Shown one piece after another: positions 46,220 through 55,293 of a DNA stretch of 64,000 nt (its first letter is position 1; every line of letters starts with the position of its first letter). Made by a program: the position numbers and the translations under genes. Location: positions 46,848-110,847 of the forward strand of contig NZ_JAVDPZ010000013.1 in NCBI RefSeq assembly GCF_031453995.1. Direction: 5' to 3'. This DNA comes from Nitrobacter vulgaris (GTDB lineage Bacteria; Pseudomonadota; Alphaproteobacteria; Rhizobiales; Xanthobacteraceae). The notes under the pieces are model-generated. The model ran no database searches. It was given only the letters and a program-made list of their open reading frames with translations, and was not told the origin of the DNA.

Positions 46220-46912
46220 TCAAAAATCAAGGTCGACATAAGTGCGCGATGCCGGCACGCCCGCCAGCCATTCGCTTAGCAACGGACGGAACGACGGCCG
46301 CGACTTGATCCGCGCATACCACGCCTTCGCCGCCTCGTCCTCGACCCACGGCACGTCGCCGAGATAATCGATCGCCGACAGATGAGCCGCCGCGGCGAGA
46401 TCGGCATAGGTCAACCGATCGCCGGCCAGATAATTCCGCGTTCGCGCCAGCCAGCCGATATAGGCCAGATGATAGCGCACATTGGTCCGGGCAGCGCGCA
46501 TCACGTCGGTCTCCGGCGGACCGCCGCCGATCTCCTCTCCCATGAAGCGCTTGTAGATGCGTTCGGTCACCAGCGGACCGGAAACCTCCTCGAAGAATTT
46601 CTCGTTGAACCAGGCCATCAGACGACGCACCTCGATGCGCTCGGGCATTGACGTCGGCAACAACCGACGCTCGCCGACGCGCTCGCCGTAGGTCTCGTCG
46701 AGATAGTCCGCAATGATACCGGCGCCGGGAACCGCGGGGATGCCTTCGGCGATCAGCACCGGCGTGGTGCCGGCCGGATTGAGTGTCAGGAAAGCTTCAC
46801 GCCGCTCCCACACCCGCTCTTCCACCGGTCGGACATCGAGTCCGTGTTCGCCGAGAATCAGGCGAATAAAGCGCGATTGCGGACAGAATGGATGGTGAAG
46901 CAACGTGAACAT
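46220..46912 (-). CDS. Glutathione S-transferase family protein
   Basis: The 230-residue protein has an N-terminal thioredoxin-like domain (LLHHPFCPQSRFIRLIL, and PAGTTPVLIAEGIPAVPGAG with the cis-Pro) and a C-terminal helical domain with LTYADLAAAAHLSAIDYLG. It conjugates or reduces with glutathione; the substrate is unknown. It converges with panE. Confidence 0.88.
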   Translation of the reverse strand: MFTLLHHPFCPQSRFIRLILGEHGLDVRPVEERVWERREAFLTLNPAGTTPVLIAEGIPAVPGAGIIADYLDETYGERVGERRLLPTSMPERIEVRRLMAWFNEKFFEEVSGPLVTERIYKRFMGEEIGGGPPETDVMRAARTNVRYHLAYIGWLARTRNYLAGDRLTYADLAAAAHLSAIDYLGDVPWVEDEAAKAWYARIKSRPSFRPLLSEWLAGVPASRTYVDLDF

Positions 46913-47129
46913 GGGGCCCTTGATAAGTTTGCGATGCTTAAGAAACTATCTCCAAAGCGTTAACGGCAGAGCGTTAGCGGCACGCGCGCCTCCGCTGAGC
47001 TGTCGAGTAGCGGGTGAAACTGCGTTCGCCCGGGCCAGATTCATGGATTTGGGCATTGCTGCCCTGCGGCGAATAAGCGAGAAGGACGCATCGTTCGCAG
47101 TCGACTAGAATTCAGGGTAGGCCCTTCCC

Positions 47130-47936
47130 ATGATTTCCGATGTGATCAGAGCCGTGATTCTCGGCATCATTGAGGGCGTCACCGAATTCCTGCCGGTGTC
47201 CTCAACCGGCCATCTGCTACTGGCGGAGCGCTTCTTCGATCTCGGTTCGGGGAACTTCTGGAACACATTCACGGTGTTGATCCAGCTTGGCGCAATTTTG
47301 GCGATTGTGGTCATCTATTTTGCGAAACTGTGGCCGATCGCGCTCGGCATGTTCTCCAACGCCGAGGATCGGCGCTTCGTCATCGGCGTGCTGGCGGCCT
47401 TTCTGCCGGCTGTGATCGTCGGCCTGATCGCCGGCAAGTACATCAAGGAACTACTATTCAATCCGTGGGTGGTGTGCTTCTCGCTGATCGTCGGCGGCGC
47501 GGCTTTAATGTGGGTCGATCAACTCGATCACCGGCCGCGCGAACACGACGCCACGGCCTTTCCGCTGCCGATGTATATCTGGATCGGCATCGCACAATGC
47601 GTTGCGATGATTCCCGGCGTATCGCGCTCCGGCGCCACCATTGTCTCCGCGATGCTGCTCGGCGCCGACAAGCGCGCGGCGGCGGAGTTTTCATTCTTCC
47701 TCGCGATCCCCACCATGATCGGAGCCTTCGCCTATGATTTCTACAAGAACCGCGCCGACATGACGACCGACAATCTCGGAATCGTTGCGATCGGCTTCGT
47801 GGCATCGTTCGTCACGGCGATCATCGTGGTCAAAGCATTCCTGAGCTACGTCACGCGCAACGGCTTTACGTTCTTCGCCTGGTGGCGGGTGATCGTCGGC
47901 ACGCTCGGTCTGATCGCGCTGGCGCTGGGGCGGTAG
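47130..47936 (+). CDS. uppP: Undecaprenyl-diphosphatase (BacA/UppP)
   Basis: The 268-residue polytopic membrane protein has the two active-site motifs GVTEFLPVSSTGHLLL (about residues 15-30) and PGVSRSGATIVSAML (about 162-176). It dephosphorylates undecaprenyl diphosphate, recycling the lipid carrier for peptidoglycan and polysaccharide synthesis. The gene is single, with a 217 bp upstream gap that shows no recognisable element. Confidence 0.94.
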   Translation: MISDVIRAVILGIIEGVTEFLPVSSTGHLLLAERFFDLGSGNFWNTFTVLIQLGAILAIVVIYFAKLWPIALGMFSNAEDRRFVIGVLAAFLPAVIVGLIAGKYIKELLFNPWVVCFSLIVGGAALMWVDQLDHRPREHDATAFPLPMYIWIGIAQCVAMIPGVSRSGATIVSAMLLGADKRAAAEFSFFLAIPTMIGAFAYDFYKNRADMTTDNLGIVAIGFVASFVTAIIVVKAFLSYVTRNGFTFFAWWRVIVGTLGLIALALGR

Positions 47937-48034
47937 AGTCCCACCGGACCATCATCATCGCGAGCGCAGGATCAACTCGGAAATCCACGAAGCTAACCGC
48001 TTCGTCGCTCATAACTCTCTCAACGATAAAAAGG

Positions 48035-49003
48035 TCACGCCCCCTTCGGCGCGAACTGACCGGCCTTGCGGAAGCGCCAGAGATATTGCGGCACCACCGC
48101 CTCCATGGAGTCCGGCGCGATCCCCAGCCCTTGCAGCGTCAAGCCCGCGGCCGTCGCCGCATCGGAAACGACATTGTCGGTCTTGAGCAGCGTGACCTGA
48201 TCCGGCGTCAGCTTCAGCGGCCCCGGCGCGAACTGCAGGACCATCGCCTTGAGCCGGGCAATCGCGAACGGCAGCGGCACCAGCATCCTCTCCCGTTCGA
48301 TGACGCGGAGAATGATCTGCATGATCTCGCGCATCGAGAGCACCTCGGGGCCGCCGAGTTCATAGACGGCGCCCGCTTTGGTCCAGCCGTCGACCGCGTC
48401 GGCCACGGCGGTTGCGACGTCGCCGACATAGACCGGCTGCATCCGGGTCGCGCCGCCGCCAATCAGCGGCAGCAGGGGTGACATCCGCGCCAGCGCGGCA
48501 AACCGGTTGGTGAACTGGTCCTCGGGGCCGAACATCACCGACGGCCGCAGGACGGTCGCAGACGGCACCGCCGCCAGTACCGCCCTTTCCCCGGAAGCCT
48601 TGGCGCGGGCGTAGGCCGAAGCCGATGTCGCATCGGCGCCGATGGCCGAGACGTGCACCATGCGCGCGCCGGCCGCCGCGGCTGCCTCCGCAATGGTGGC
48701 GGCGCCTTTGGCCACCACGGCATCGAAAGTCTGCCGGCCGTTCTTGGTCAGGATGCCGACCAGATTGACGGCCACATGGGACCCCCGCATGGCCGCACCG
48801 ACCGACCCCGGATGGCGCAGATTGACCTGCACGGCATGGATCTGGCCGACCTTGCCGAGCGGCTGCAAATGTCCGGCCAGTTCGGGGCGCCGAACACCGA
48901 CCCGAATGCGGTAATCCCGCTTGGCGAGAGCGCGCACCACATACCGGCCGAGGAAGCCCGAGCCTCCGAAAACCGTGACGAGCGTGTCCGAATGCGATGC
49001 CAT
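48035..49003 (-). CDS. Complex I NDUFA9-subunit-like NAD(P)-binding protein
   Basis: From ATG 49003 the protein has 322 residues. It is an atypical short-chain dehydrogenase: VFGGSGFLGRYVVRAL is the Rossmann motif, with GVRRPELAGHL, NLVGILTKNGRQTF and LRPSVMFGPEDQF typical of the NDUFA9 subgroup. Alphaproteobacterial relatives are linked to complex I or to a nucleotide-binding role without clear catalysis. In-frame codons extend to 49072 but miss the family start. It converges with uppP. Confidence 0.88.
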   Translation of the reverse strand: MASHSDTLVTVFGGSGFLGRYVVRALAKRDYRIRVGVRRPELAGHLQPLGKVGQIHAVQVNLRHPGSVGAAMRGSHVAVNLVGILTKNGRQTFDAVVAKGAATIAEAAAAAGARMVHVSAIGADATSASAYARAKASGERAVLAAVPSATVLRPSVMFGPEDQFTNRFAALARMSPLLPLIGGGATRMQPVYVGDVATAVADAVDGWTKAGAVYELGGPEVLSMREIMQIILRVIERERMLVPLPFAIARLKAMVLQFAPGPLKLTPDQVTLLKTDNVVSDAATAAGLTLQGLGIAPDSMEAVVPQYLWRFRKAGQFAPKGA

Positions 49004-49153
49004 GATGCGGTCCTCAAGGGCGATAATTTCAGGTCTAGAGAATGGATATTCCGCCGTTCCGCGGCACGTCAACCGGCGGACCGCTCAGCCACCTATTGAG
49101 GACGCCTTCAAGGATTTGACAAGCGCGCGGCCGATGCCTACTAACCCGGCCGG

Positions 49154-49240
<87 letters not shown>

Positions 49241-49324
49241 CGATGCTTTCAAATCTTTGTTTCGAAAGCAAATAAGCAAAATCAAGGAGTTGACGCTACC
49301 CGCCTGGTACAAAAGGTTGGTACA

Positions 49325-50875
49325 ATGCCCCTTGCTATGTCACGTCCCTGGAAGCATCCCAAGAGTGGTGTCTATTGGCTACGTCGCGCCGTGCCGGCCG
49401 ACTTAAGGCGGCTGATCGGTAAGCGCGAAGAGAAGCAGACGCTTCGAACGAAAGACCCCGCGGAAGCAAAGCGGCTGCATGCCAAAGCCCTGGCTGAACT
49501 TGAGGCCAGATGGGGGAATTTGCGCGCCGGAGCTAGGCAGCTGACTGAGCGCGAGGCTCACGAATTGGCAGCTCCGATTTATGATTTGTGGCTCGCCAAA
49601 CACCGCGACAACCCGAGCGGTAATACCTGGCACACCGAAGTCTTTGAACGCATGTGGCATGTCCCCACACGCGAGGAGATTGTCGCGGACCTTTTTGAGC
49701 CCGACTCTCAAGCCGTTCGACAACACGAAAAGGACGATGAGCGAGCGGTTCTCCAGCAGAGCTTGTGCCTGATGTATGCTGGCGACGTCCTCGAACAGCA
49801 GGGCCTCATCCTCGATCCGACTAGCGAAATCAAACTGGAGAAGGCGGTAGCCGTCGCGCTTCAGCGCGCGAGCCTGGTGCTTGCTCGCTTAAAACGCGGG
49901 GAATTCGAGGCGATCGGTCCCGGTTCGTGGGGTTTGGGAACCCGGCCCAATGAGCCGAAAAAGCCCGTCTCATTCAACGTCCTATTGGATCGGTGGGTCG
50001 CAGAGCGCAAGCCCGCGGAAAAGACCCGATACGAATGGACGCGTGTGTTCAATGAGTTTCGCCGGCACGTGCAACACGATGACGCGTGCCTCGTCACCCG
50101 CGAAGACGTCGTTAGCTGGAAAAACAGTCTTGTCGACGCGGGAGGTTCGACCAAAACCATCCGTGATGCAAAGCTGGCTCCCCTTCGTGCCATCTTCCAA
50201 GTCGCGGTTGACAATCAGCTTCTTCCAATCAATCCGGCGGCAAACCTTCCCATAAAACTGAAGGCAAAGCCGGGGCAAGGACGCCGCGGTTATACCAATG
50301 CAGAAGCCCGGATCGTGCTTGCAGCAGCCGCGGAGGCACGTGATCCGGTTCGCCGTTGGGTTCCGATGTTGGGTGCTTATTCGGGGGCCAGAGTTGCTGA
50401 GATCTGTCAGCTGCGGGTACAGGACATTACGGAGATTGATGGGATCCACTGCATGAGTTTCACTGCCGAGGCTGGTCCCCTCAAGACGGAGAGCTCCGAG
50501 CGTACGATACCTATTCACACAGCCATTATCGATGCTGGTTTCTTGGAGTTCGTGGCCAGTATCGAGAGTGGTCCTCTGTTCGTTCAATTGAAGCCTGACA
50601 AGTTCGGCAGCCGGGGTGGCACAGGTACCAAGGTTCTCGGTCGGTGGGTTCGATCTTTGGGCCTCAAGGACACCCGGTTAGCCCCCAATCACTCATGGCG
50701 CCATCGGATGCGTACGCTTGCACGGGACTATATGCTGCAGCCAGACCTCATTGATGCCATTACGGGCCATCGAAAGAGAACTGTTGCCGACGGGTACGGA
50801 GAATTCCCGATGCGCGCCCTCAAACGTGAGCTCGATAAGATACCTGTGTTGTCGCTGTCGCTAAAAAAGCTGTGA
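49325..50875 (+). CDS. Tyrosine recombinase (site-specific integrase)
   Basis: Starting at ATG 49325 (or 49337, MSRPWKHP) the protein has 516 residues. The N-terminal arm-binding region includes SGVYWLRRAVPADLR; a core-binding SAM-like domain lies at about 215-320. The catalytic domain (about 345-510) has Arg in YSGARVAEICQL, His-x-x-Arg in HSWRHRMRT, TGH in DAITGHRKR, and the tyrosine in VADGYGEFP. It is complete and appears functional. It lies between tRNA-Leu and a tRNA-Arg fragment, typical of an integrative element. Confidence 0.92.
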   Translation: MPLAMSRPWKHPKSGVYWLRRAVPADLRRLIGKREEKQTLRTKDPAEAKRLHAKALAELEARWGNLRAGARQLTEREAHELAAPIYDLWLAKHRDNPSGNTWHTEVFERMWHVPTREEIVADLFEPDSQAVRQHEKDDERAVLQQSLCLMYAGDVLEQQGLILDPTSEIKLEKAVAVALQRASLVLARLKRGEFEAIGPGSWGLGTRPNEPKKPVSFNVLLDRWVAERKPAEKTRYEWTRVFNEFRRHVQHDDACLVTREDVVSWKNSLVDAGGSTKTIRDAKLAPLRAIFQVAVDNQLLPINPAANLPIKLKAKPGQGRRGYTNAEARIVLAAAAEARDPVRRWVPMLGAYSGARVAEICQLRVQDITEIDGIHCMSFTAEAGPLKTESSERTIPIHTAIIDAGFLEFVASIESGPLFVQLKPDKFGSRGGTGTKVLGRWVRSLGLKDTRLAPNHSWRHRMRTLARDYMLQPDLIDAITGHRKRTVADGYGEFPMRALKRELDKIPVLSLSLKKL

Positions 50876-50892
50876 CACTTGTTGAGAGAAGA

Positions 50893-50944
50893 CTCCTGAC
50901 TACGAATCTGGGGGTCAGGGGTTCGAATCTCTTCGGGCGCGCCA
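50893..50944 (+). repeat. 3' fragment of tRNA-Arg(ACG), probable att scar
   Basis: The stretch CTCCTGACTACGAATCTG to TTCGGGCGCGCCA reads as the anticodon arm, variable loop, T arm and CCA end of tRNA-Arg with anticodon ACG. There is no 5' half upstream, and the 3' anticodon stem has a mismatch (TCTGG for TCAGG). It sits 17 bp after the integrase stop, the usual place of a core attachment sequence duplicated by integration. Confidence 0.72.
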
Positions 50945-50971
50945 GTGATTTCGGGTTGTGCCTACCGCAAA

Positions 50972-51260
50972 TTAAATCCGAACATATTGATGGTGCAGTC
51001 CGCCCAGAATCGGTCGACAGAGAATGCGTCCGGCTGTCTCGACGGCACGTGATATCGGCGCGTCCTTGTTCAATGACAGATGGGTGCGTGTGCCGTTGTA
51101 GTAGCTCATGTACAAGAGCAGCACGTGGCGCAGATGGCGTTTGCCGAATACCACGATATGATCAAGGCATTCCCTGCGGATCGATCCGATCAGCCGTTCG
51201 GCGTATGCATTTTGCCACGGTGAGCGAGGAGACGTCGGGCGATCGCGAATACCGATGGAA
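50972..51260 (-). pseudogene. Truncated IS transposase (integrase core C-terminus)
   Basis: The minus strand encodes only the last ~95 residues of a DDE integrase-core transposase, with SPWQNAYAERLIGSIRRECL, LDHIVVFGKRHLRHV and LSYYNGT-like MSYYNGTRTHLSLNKDAP, ending YVRI. The N-terminal part and the first catalytic residues are missing. It borders an RHS remnant with a break near 51265. Confidence 0.8.
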
Positions 51261-51272
51261 ACGTTGGCGACA

Positions 51273-51506
51273 TCACCGACTGTCATACTCGACCGTCCAG
51301 CGTCGCGTATTAGATGCATCCTTGATGCCGGTGACGTGATAGGAAAAATCGGTATTCTCATGAAGATAAGTGGTTGAATCCAGCAACGCGTTCGATACAT
51401 GACGGTGCTCGACCGCAACTAGGCGATCGTTGATACTGATGGTGCTACTGAGTGAATCGGCGACATACTGAAGAGTTGTGCCGTCCGGCAACGTCGCGGA
51501 TTTGAT
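51273..51506 (-). pseudogene. RHS/YD-repeat protein fragment
   Basis: About 78 residues on the minus strand read as YD-repeats of an RHS protein: ATLPDGTTLQYVAD, STTYLHENTDFSYHVTGI, and RRWTVEYDSR. A stop then follows at the transposase junction. RHS proteins are large polymorphic toxins or surface proteins; only a scrap survives. The stretch 51507-51680 has no assigned origin. Confidence 0.65.
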
Positions 51507-51682
51507 CCCGACTGGCTCGGGCGCATGAGATCCGCCCAAGGACCGCCAAGCCAAGGGTGGCGGACTTTTTTCGCGATTGGGCCGATGCGCCAGTTGCTCC
51601 CATCCTTGGCGGACTGCACCATCAGTATGTCTGGGTTTGTATGCAGGCACCCGGCGCGCCACAATCGGCCTTACCTTATTTC

Positions 51683-52375
51683 TCACATACTGACCGCTGA
51701 GTGGATGGTACGGCAATGTTGTGCCAAACCTTCGTGCGAGACCACGAATTGTTTCAATGGCGTCTCGATGTCGTAAAAGTAAATGTTGGCGATGAAGCCA
51801 TAGATGGCGGCGTCGATGGTCGTCGGTCTGTCCCCATGCACATAGCCTTGCCGCGGGATCTGGTTCGCGAGTGCGGCGAGATCGGCGAGCCCTCTATCCA
51901 TTGCAGCGTCAGCCTCGAATCGGCCAATGCCCTGGTAGTAATATCGCTGGGCGTTGAACTCCTTGGCCTTCATCAATCCGTCATCGGTAAGGTTCGGATG
52001 TTCGCGCTTGAGCGCATCACGGAACTGGGGCCAGTAGCGCTCGTCCTTCCAGCGCGAATATGACATTACCCAGTAGAGATCGTCGAGCGTGCGAGTAATC
52101 AGGAGATTGGTTGTGCGCTGCGCCGGCGTCAGCGCCCCATCCAGCGTCACGCTATATTTTCCGGTGATATAGACAAGGATGGTCTCGCTATCGCCGACGC
52201 AGTCATGGCCGTCGACTATATAGGGCAATTGCCCGCGCGGCGCCTTCGACGCATCGAAAATGTGTTCGTGCCGGAACGGTACACCGGCAAGCTTCAGAAA
52301 AGCGAATACCTTCAGACCATAGCCATTGTTGTCGGCGACGCCGAACAGCGGCGGATAGGAATAGAGCGTGAGCAT
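51683..52375 (-). CDS. Glutathione S-transferase-like (FAX/Tom37-type) protein
   Basis: The 230-residue protein is intact, starting MLTLYSYPPLFGVADNNGYG. It has an N-terminal thioredoxin-like fold (FLKLAGVPFRHEHIFDASKA, and KAPRGQLPYIVDG with the cis-Pro) and a helical C-terminus (PRQGYVHGDRPTTIDAAIYG). It belongs to the failed-axon-connections/metaxin-like GST group, whose substrate is unknown. It is an intact gene within a region of gene remnants. Confidence 0.85.
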   Translation of the reverse strand: MLTLYSYPPLFGVADNNGYGLKVFAFLKLAGVPFRHEHIFDASKAPRGQLPYIVDGHDCVGDSETILVYITGKYSVTLDGALTPAQRTTNLLITRTLDDLYWVMSYSRWKDERYWPQFRDALKREHPNLTDDGLMKAKEFNAQRYYYQGIGRFEADAAMDRGLADLAALANQIPRQGYVHGDRPTTIDAAIYGFIANIYFYDIETPLKQFVVSHEGLAQHCRTIHSAVSM

Positions 52376-52448
52376 GATGGCCCGTCACGTTCAAGGTGGC
52401 CCTCGCCGAAGCACATTGATTTGTTGCCTCAATACCAAAATCTCGGCC

Positions 52449-52808
52449 TCAAGCGTAGCTCGCGACCGGAAAAGATCCGTGAACATCCGCCAGATCAGTC
52501 TGCACAGGTCCAACATTACGCGACAGCATCAGCCGATTGGCGTCCGGGTTCGTTTCGGTAATGGATTCTAACGTTGCTACGTAGCGCTCCATCATGCGAT
52601 CGCGAACAGTGTACGCGAGGCACATGTACCAGTCGTTCCGTGTCGCATATCTTGGCAGTTTCCCAAGAAGGCAGTGCAAATTCTCGATTAAGGCTGCGGC
52701 GATCGCATCCGCACCGAGTCCGGTGCGAACGTTCGTGAGAGCGATCGGGCCGGACGAGTTGACTCCGGAACGACTAGCGGTTGCAGATCCCATAGGTTCG
52801 TCCTCCAT
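52449..52808 (-). pseudogene. glgP: N-terminal remnant of glycogen/alpha-glucan phosphorylase
   Basis: The 119 codons contain the phosphorylase N-terminus NLHCLLGKLPRYATRNDWYM, then AYTVRDRMMERYVATLESI, a segment of the glgP family. The frame then departs into unrelated codons (after about residue 85) and stops; the remaining ~700 residues are absent. The preserved start has a GGAGG site, so a short product might be made but cannot be an enzyme. Confidence 0.72.
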
Positions 52809-52909
52809 GCTTGGCCCAACCGTTATCCCCTCTCAAGACACCAGATCATTTGCAATCATCCTCGAACGCGGTTCTCAGCGGCATTAACGCAACGAACAGG
52901 CTATGGACG

Positions 52910-53905
52910 TCAGGCGATGATGTCGACAACGGCTCCTCCGGCATCAATCAGATGAGTCCGTTCGATGCCGGCCCGGGACATCAACGTTCGTATCCGCGAT
53001 TGATCCATTAGGCTGAAGGCCGTGGACAACGCATCCGCAGCCGTGGCGGTTTTTGCAATGGTGGTGACGCTCCGATAGAGATGGCCGCAAGTCCCCAACA
53101 CCGGATTGAAGAGATGATTGAAGCGGCCTGCTGGATCAAACTGAAAGCCGTACGCACCGGAGGTCGAGACGGCGCGGTCGACGATCGGAATCTCGCTCTG
53201 GATTCGCGCTGAGGAGTCAGGATCGGCGATCCCGACCCCCCAGGGGCAGCCATCCGGACGCGCGCCGATCGCGCGTATCTCGCCCATATCCACGAGACTG
53301 TGAGCGATGCCTTGCGAGCACAACAAGTCGACTACTCTGTCGGTGATGTATCCTTGTGCGATTCCGTTGAACGTGAGCGCGGTTCCTTTGGGCGCGACGA
53401 TACGATCCCTGCTGATCAACAGGCGGTGATATCCTACGCGTGCAAGCGCCGCTTCGACGGATGACTGGTCGGGTCCTGCGGGATCAGGATCCACTTTCGT
53501 GAAATGGTTTGCATAAAGCTCCCACAATGGCTGTACCGTCGGATCGAACATGCCGCCCGTCAGCTCTGCATACCCGAGTGACGTTTGAAGAAGCTCCACA
53601 AATTCTGGGGCCGGGTTCACGAGGACGCCGCTGCGGTTCAACTGCACCAGGTCGGAGTCTTCTACATAGAGGCTGAACAGACGTTCGAGCCTTCGTGCTT
53701 CCGCGCGAGCCATCGAGATCAATCGTTCGGCCTGGTCGCGATCACGATGATGGATCGTCATTGTGGCGACGGCGCCCAACAAGGTGCCGTGCCAGACCGT
53801 CAGATCTGCCTCTGAAGTCGAGGCGTGGACAGGCACTCCAAGCGCCAAGCCCGCCGCCGCACCGCTAATCCGGATGAAACGTCGTCGCGAGATCGCGCGC
53901 GCCAT
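52910..53905 (-). CDS. nosX: NosX, ApbE-type FAD:protein FMN transferase
   Basis: The 331-residue protein has a Tat signal (SRRRFIRISGAAAGLALGV). The ApbE fold includes LSMARAEARRLERLFSLYVE-like helices, NGIAQGYITDRVVDLL, LVDMGEIRAIGARPDG, and the STSGAYGFQFD and TAADALSTAF motifs with the Mg and FAD-binding Thr/Asp. NosX attaches FMN to the periplasmic domain of NosR, needed to supply electrons to NosZ. It is the last gene of the operon, 9 bp after nosL. Confidence 0.93.
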   Translation of the reverse strand: MARAISRRRFIRISGAAAGLALGVPVHASTSEADLTVWHGTLLGAVATMTIHHRDRDQAERLISMARAEARRLERLFSLYVEDSDLVQLNRSGVLVNPAPEFVELLQTSLGYAELTGGMFDPTVQPLWELYANHFTKVDPDPAGPDQSSVEAALARVGYHRLLISRDRIVAPKGTALTFNGIAQGYITDRVVDLLCSQGIAHSLVDMGEIRAIGARPDGCPWGVGIADPDSSARIQSEIPIVDRAVSTSGAYGFQFDPAGRFNHLFNPVLGTCGHLYRSVTTIAKTATAADALSTAFSLMDQSRIRTLMSRAGIERTHLIDAGGAVVDIIA

Positions 53906-53914
53906 GGTGCCCTC

Positions 53915-54469
53915 TCAATCGAGCGAAACGCGCCCTGGCGCGCTTTCCGGAGCCGCCCCGAACTTCGTTTCCTCCGAACCGAGAACGTATTCGCGCGGCA
54001 CTTCCGCGAGAGAAACAATGCGGCCGCCATTTTCGGCGACGAACTTCTCGGCCGCTGCGCGCTCCGAAAATGGCACAGCCTCGTCGCCCCCCATTCCCCC
54101 CTTTGCGCGACTGTCGATGACAAACAATGTTTTTCGGGCCTCGACCCAATTGTCCGGCCCGGGCTTGTCCCAACTCGGGGCCTTGCCCATGTCGGACACG
54201 TAGATCGCCTGGATATCCTTCGGCTCGTCCGGCAGCAGGGTGAAAGCGATGGTGTCGCGCGCCGAGGAAAACCAGACCGGATCGATCCGGCTGGCGACGA
54301 AAATCTGCCCTTTCGGTCCCGGGTGCTCGAGTACGTTCATGCCGCAGTAGTGACCGATCAATTCCGCCGTCAGACTGTGTGGCGACGGCAGCCGGGCTGC
54401 CGGCTTGTCGTCACAGCCGAGAAGCGCGAGCGGTACCAATAAAACAACTGCGAGGATCGAGCGTTTCAT
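53915..54469 (-). CDS. nosL: NosL, copper-binding lipoprotein
   Basis: The 184-residue protein has a lipoprotein signal with lipobox LALLGC (Cys about residue 19). The core HYCGMNVLEHPGPKGQI carries the Cys-Gly-Met of NosL, which binds Cu(I) for delivery to NosD or NosZ. The ATG overlaps the nosY stop (ATGA). The C-terminus has FSERAAAEKFVAENGGRIVS as in other NosL. Confidence 0.92.
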   Translation of the reverse strand: MKRSILAVVLLVPLALLGCDDKPAARLPSPHSLTAELIGHYCGMNVLEHPGPKGQIFVASRIDPVWFSSARDTIAFTLLPDEPKDIQAIYVSDMGKAPSWDKPGPDNWVEARKTLFVIDSRAKGGMGGDEAVPFSERAAAEKFVAENGGRIVSLAEVPREYVLGSEETKFGAAPESAPGRVSLD

Positions 54470-55293
54470 AGCTCCCTCCGAGAAAAAGCGATCGCGGCCA
54501 AGGCGAGCGGGATGGACGTCCAGCAAATGAGCGCAATTAGGAGTATCCGGGATGTTAAGGACGTGCTCTGGGCCAAGCCCGCCATGCCCGCGAACGTACT
54601 CACGTTGGCGAACCCTGTCAGGTTGAACAACCGATACACGTCCGTGGGATTCAGCAGGAGCAAGGCGTCGAGCCCGGCCGCCGAAAGGGTGTGCCCCTGA
54701 TCCACCGCCAGCAGACCGAGAAGCGACATGTCGTAAATCAGGACCAGGAGCAGCCATAGACCAATGCAGACGCCAGCGGCGGTCCCGCGATCTCGCACCA
54801 GTGTGCTGACGAGATAGCCGATGGACACGAATGCCGCGCCCAACAGTACCGACGAGCCGATCATGGCGGCAAAGGCAGTGAGGCGGTCGGAATCGATCTG
54901 GCTGCCAGTAACCAACAGAGCAGCGGCCGCAATTCCGTAGCCCAAGCAGGTCGCGAACGCGAGGACCCCTAAATGACCGAGAAATTTCCCGAGGAGAACC
55001 TGCCAGCGAGCTACCGGGTAACTCAGCAGCAGGAGCATGGTCCCGCGCTCCATGTCGCCGACGATGGCATCGTGGGAGATCAAAAGCCCGATCAAGGGGA
55101 TCAGGAAAATGGTCAAGCTGGAAAGGCTAACGATGACGACGTCCAGCGCACGAACACCGACCGTGCCTGTCGGAGCACTGCCGAGAAACGTCAGCGACAG
55201 CGCCAAGGCTGCAAGCAGCAAGGTCGAAGCGAGTACCCATCGGTTTCGGACCGCCTGGTGGATCTCCTTACGTGCAATGATGAGGACCGTCAT
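54466..55293 (-). CDS. nosY: NosY, ABC transporter permease
   Basis: The 275-residue protein has six transmembrane helices. Family features are IARKEIHQAVRNRWVLASTL at the start, LISHDAIVGDMERGTMLLLL, and YPVARWQVLLGKFLGHLG. It pairs with NosF and NosD as the complex that transfers copper and sulfur during CuZ maturation. Its start and stop overlap nosF and nosL by 4 nt each. Confidence 0.93.
   Translation of the reverse strand: MTVLIIARKEIHQAVRNRWVLASTLLLAALALSLTFLGSAPTGTVGVRALDVVIVSLSSLTIFLIPLIGLLISHDAIVGDMERGTMLLLLSYPVARWQVLLGKFLGHLGVLAFATCLGYGIAAAALLVTGSQIDSDRLTAFAAMIGSSVLLGAAFVSIGYLVSTLVRDRGTAAGVCIGLWLLLVLIYDMSLLGLLAVDQGHTLSAAGLDALLLLNPTDVYRLFNLTGFANVSTFAGMAGLAQSTSLTSRILLIALICWTSIPLALAAIAFSRREL

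Noticed and set aside
50893..50944. A functional tRNA-Arg gene
   Set aside because: Only the 3' half is present, with no acceptor 5' strand or D arm upstream and a mismatch in the anticodon stem.
51507..51680. A further identifiable gene fragment ahead of the RHS remnant
   Set aside because: Peptides in two minus-strand frames look protein-like, but I cannot assign them to any family with confidence.
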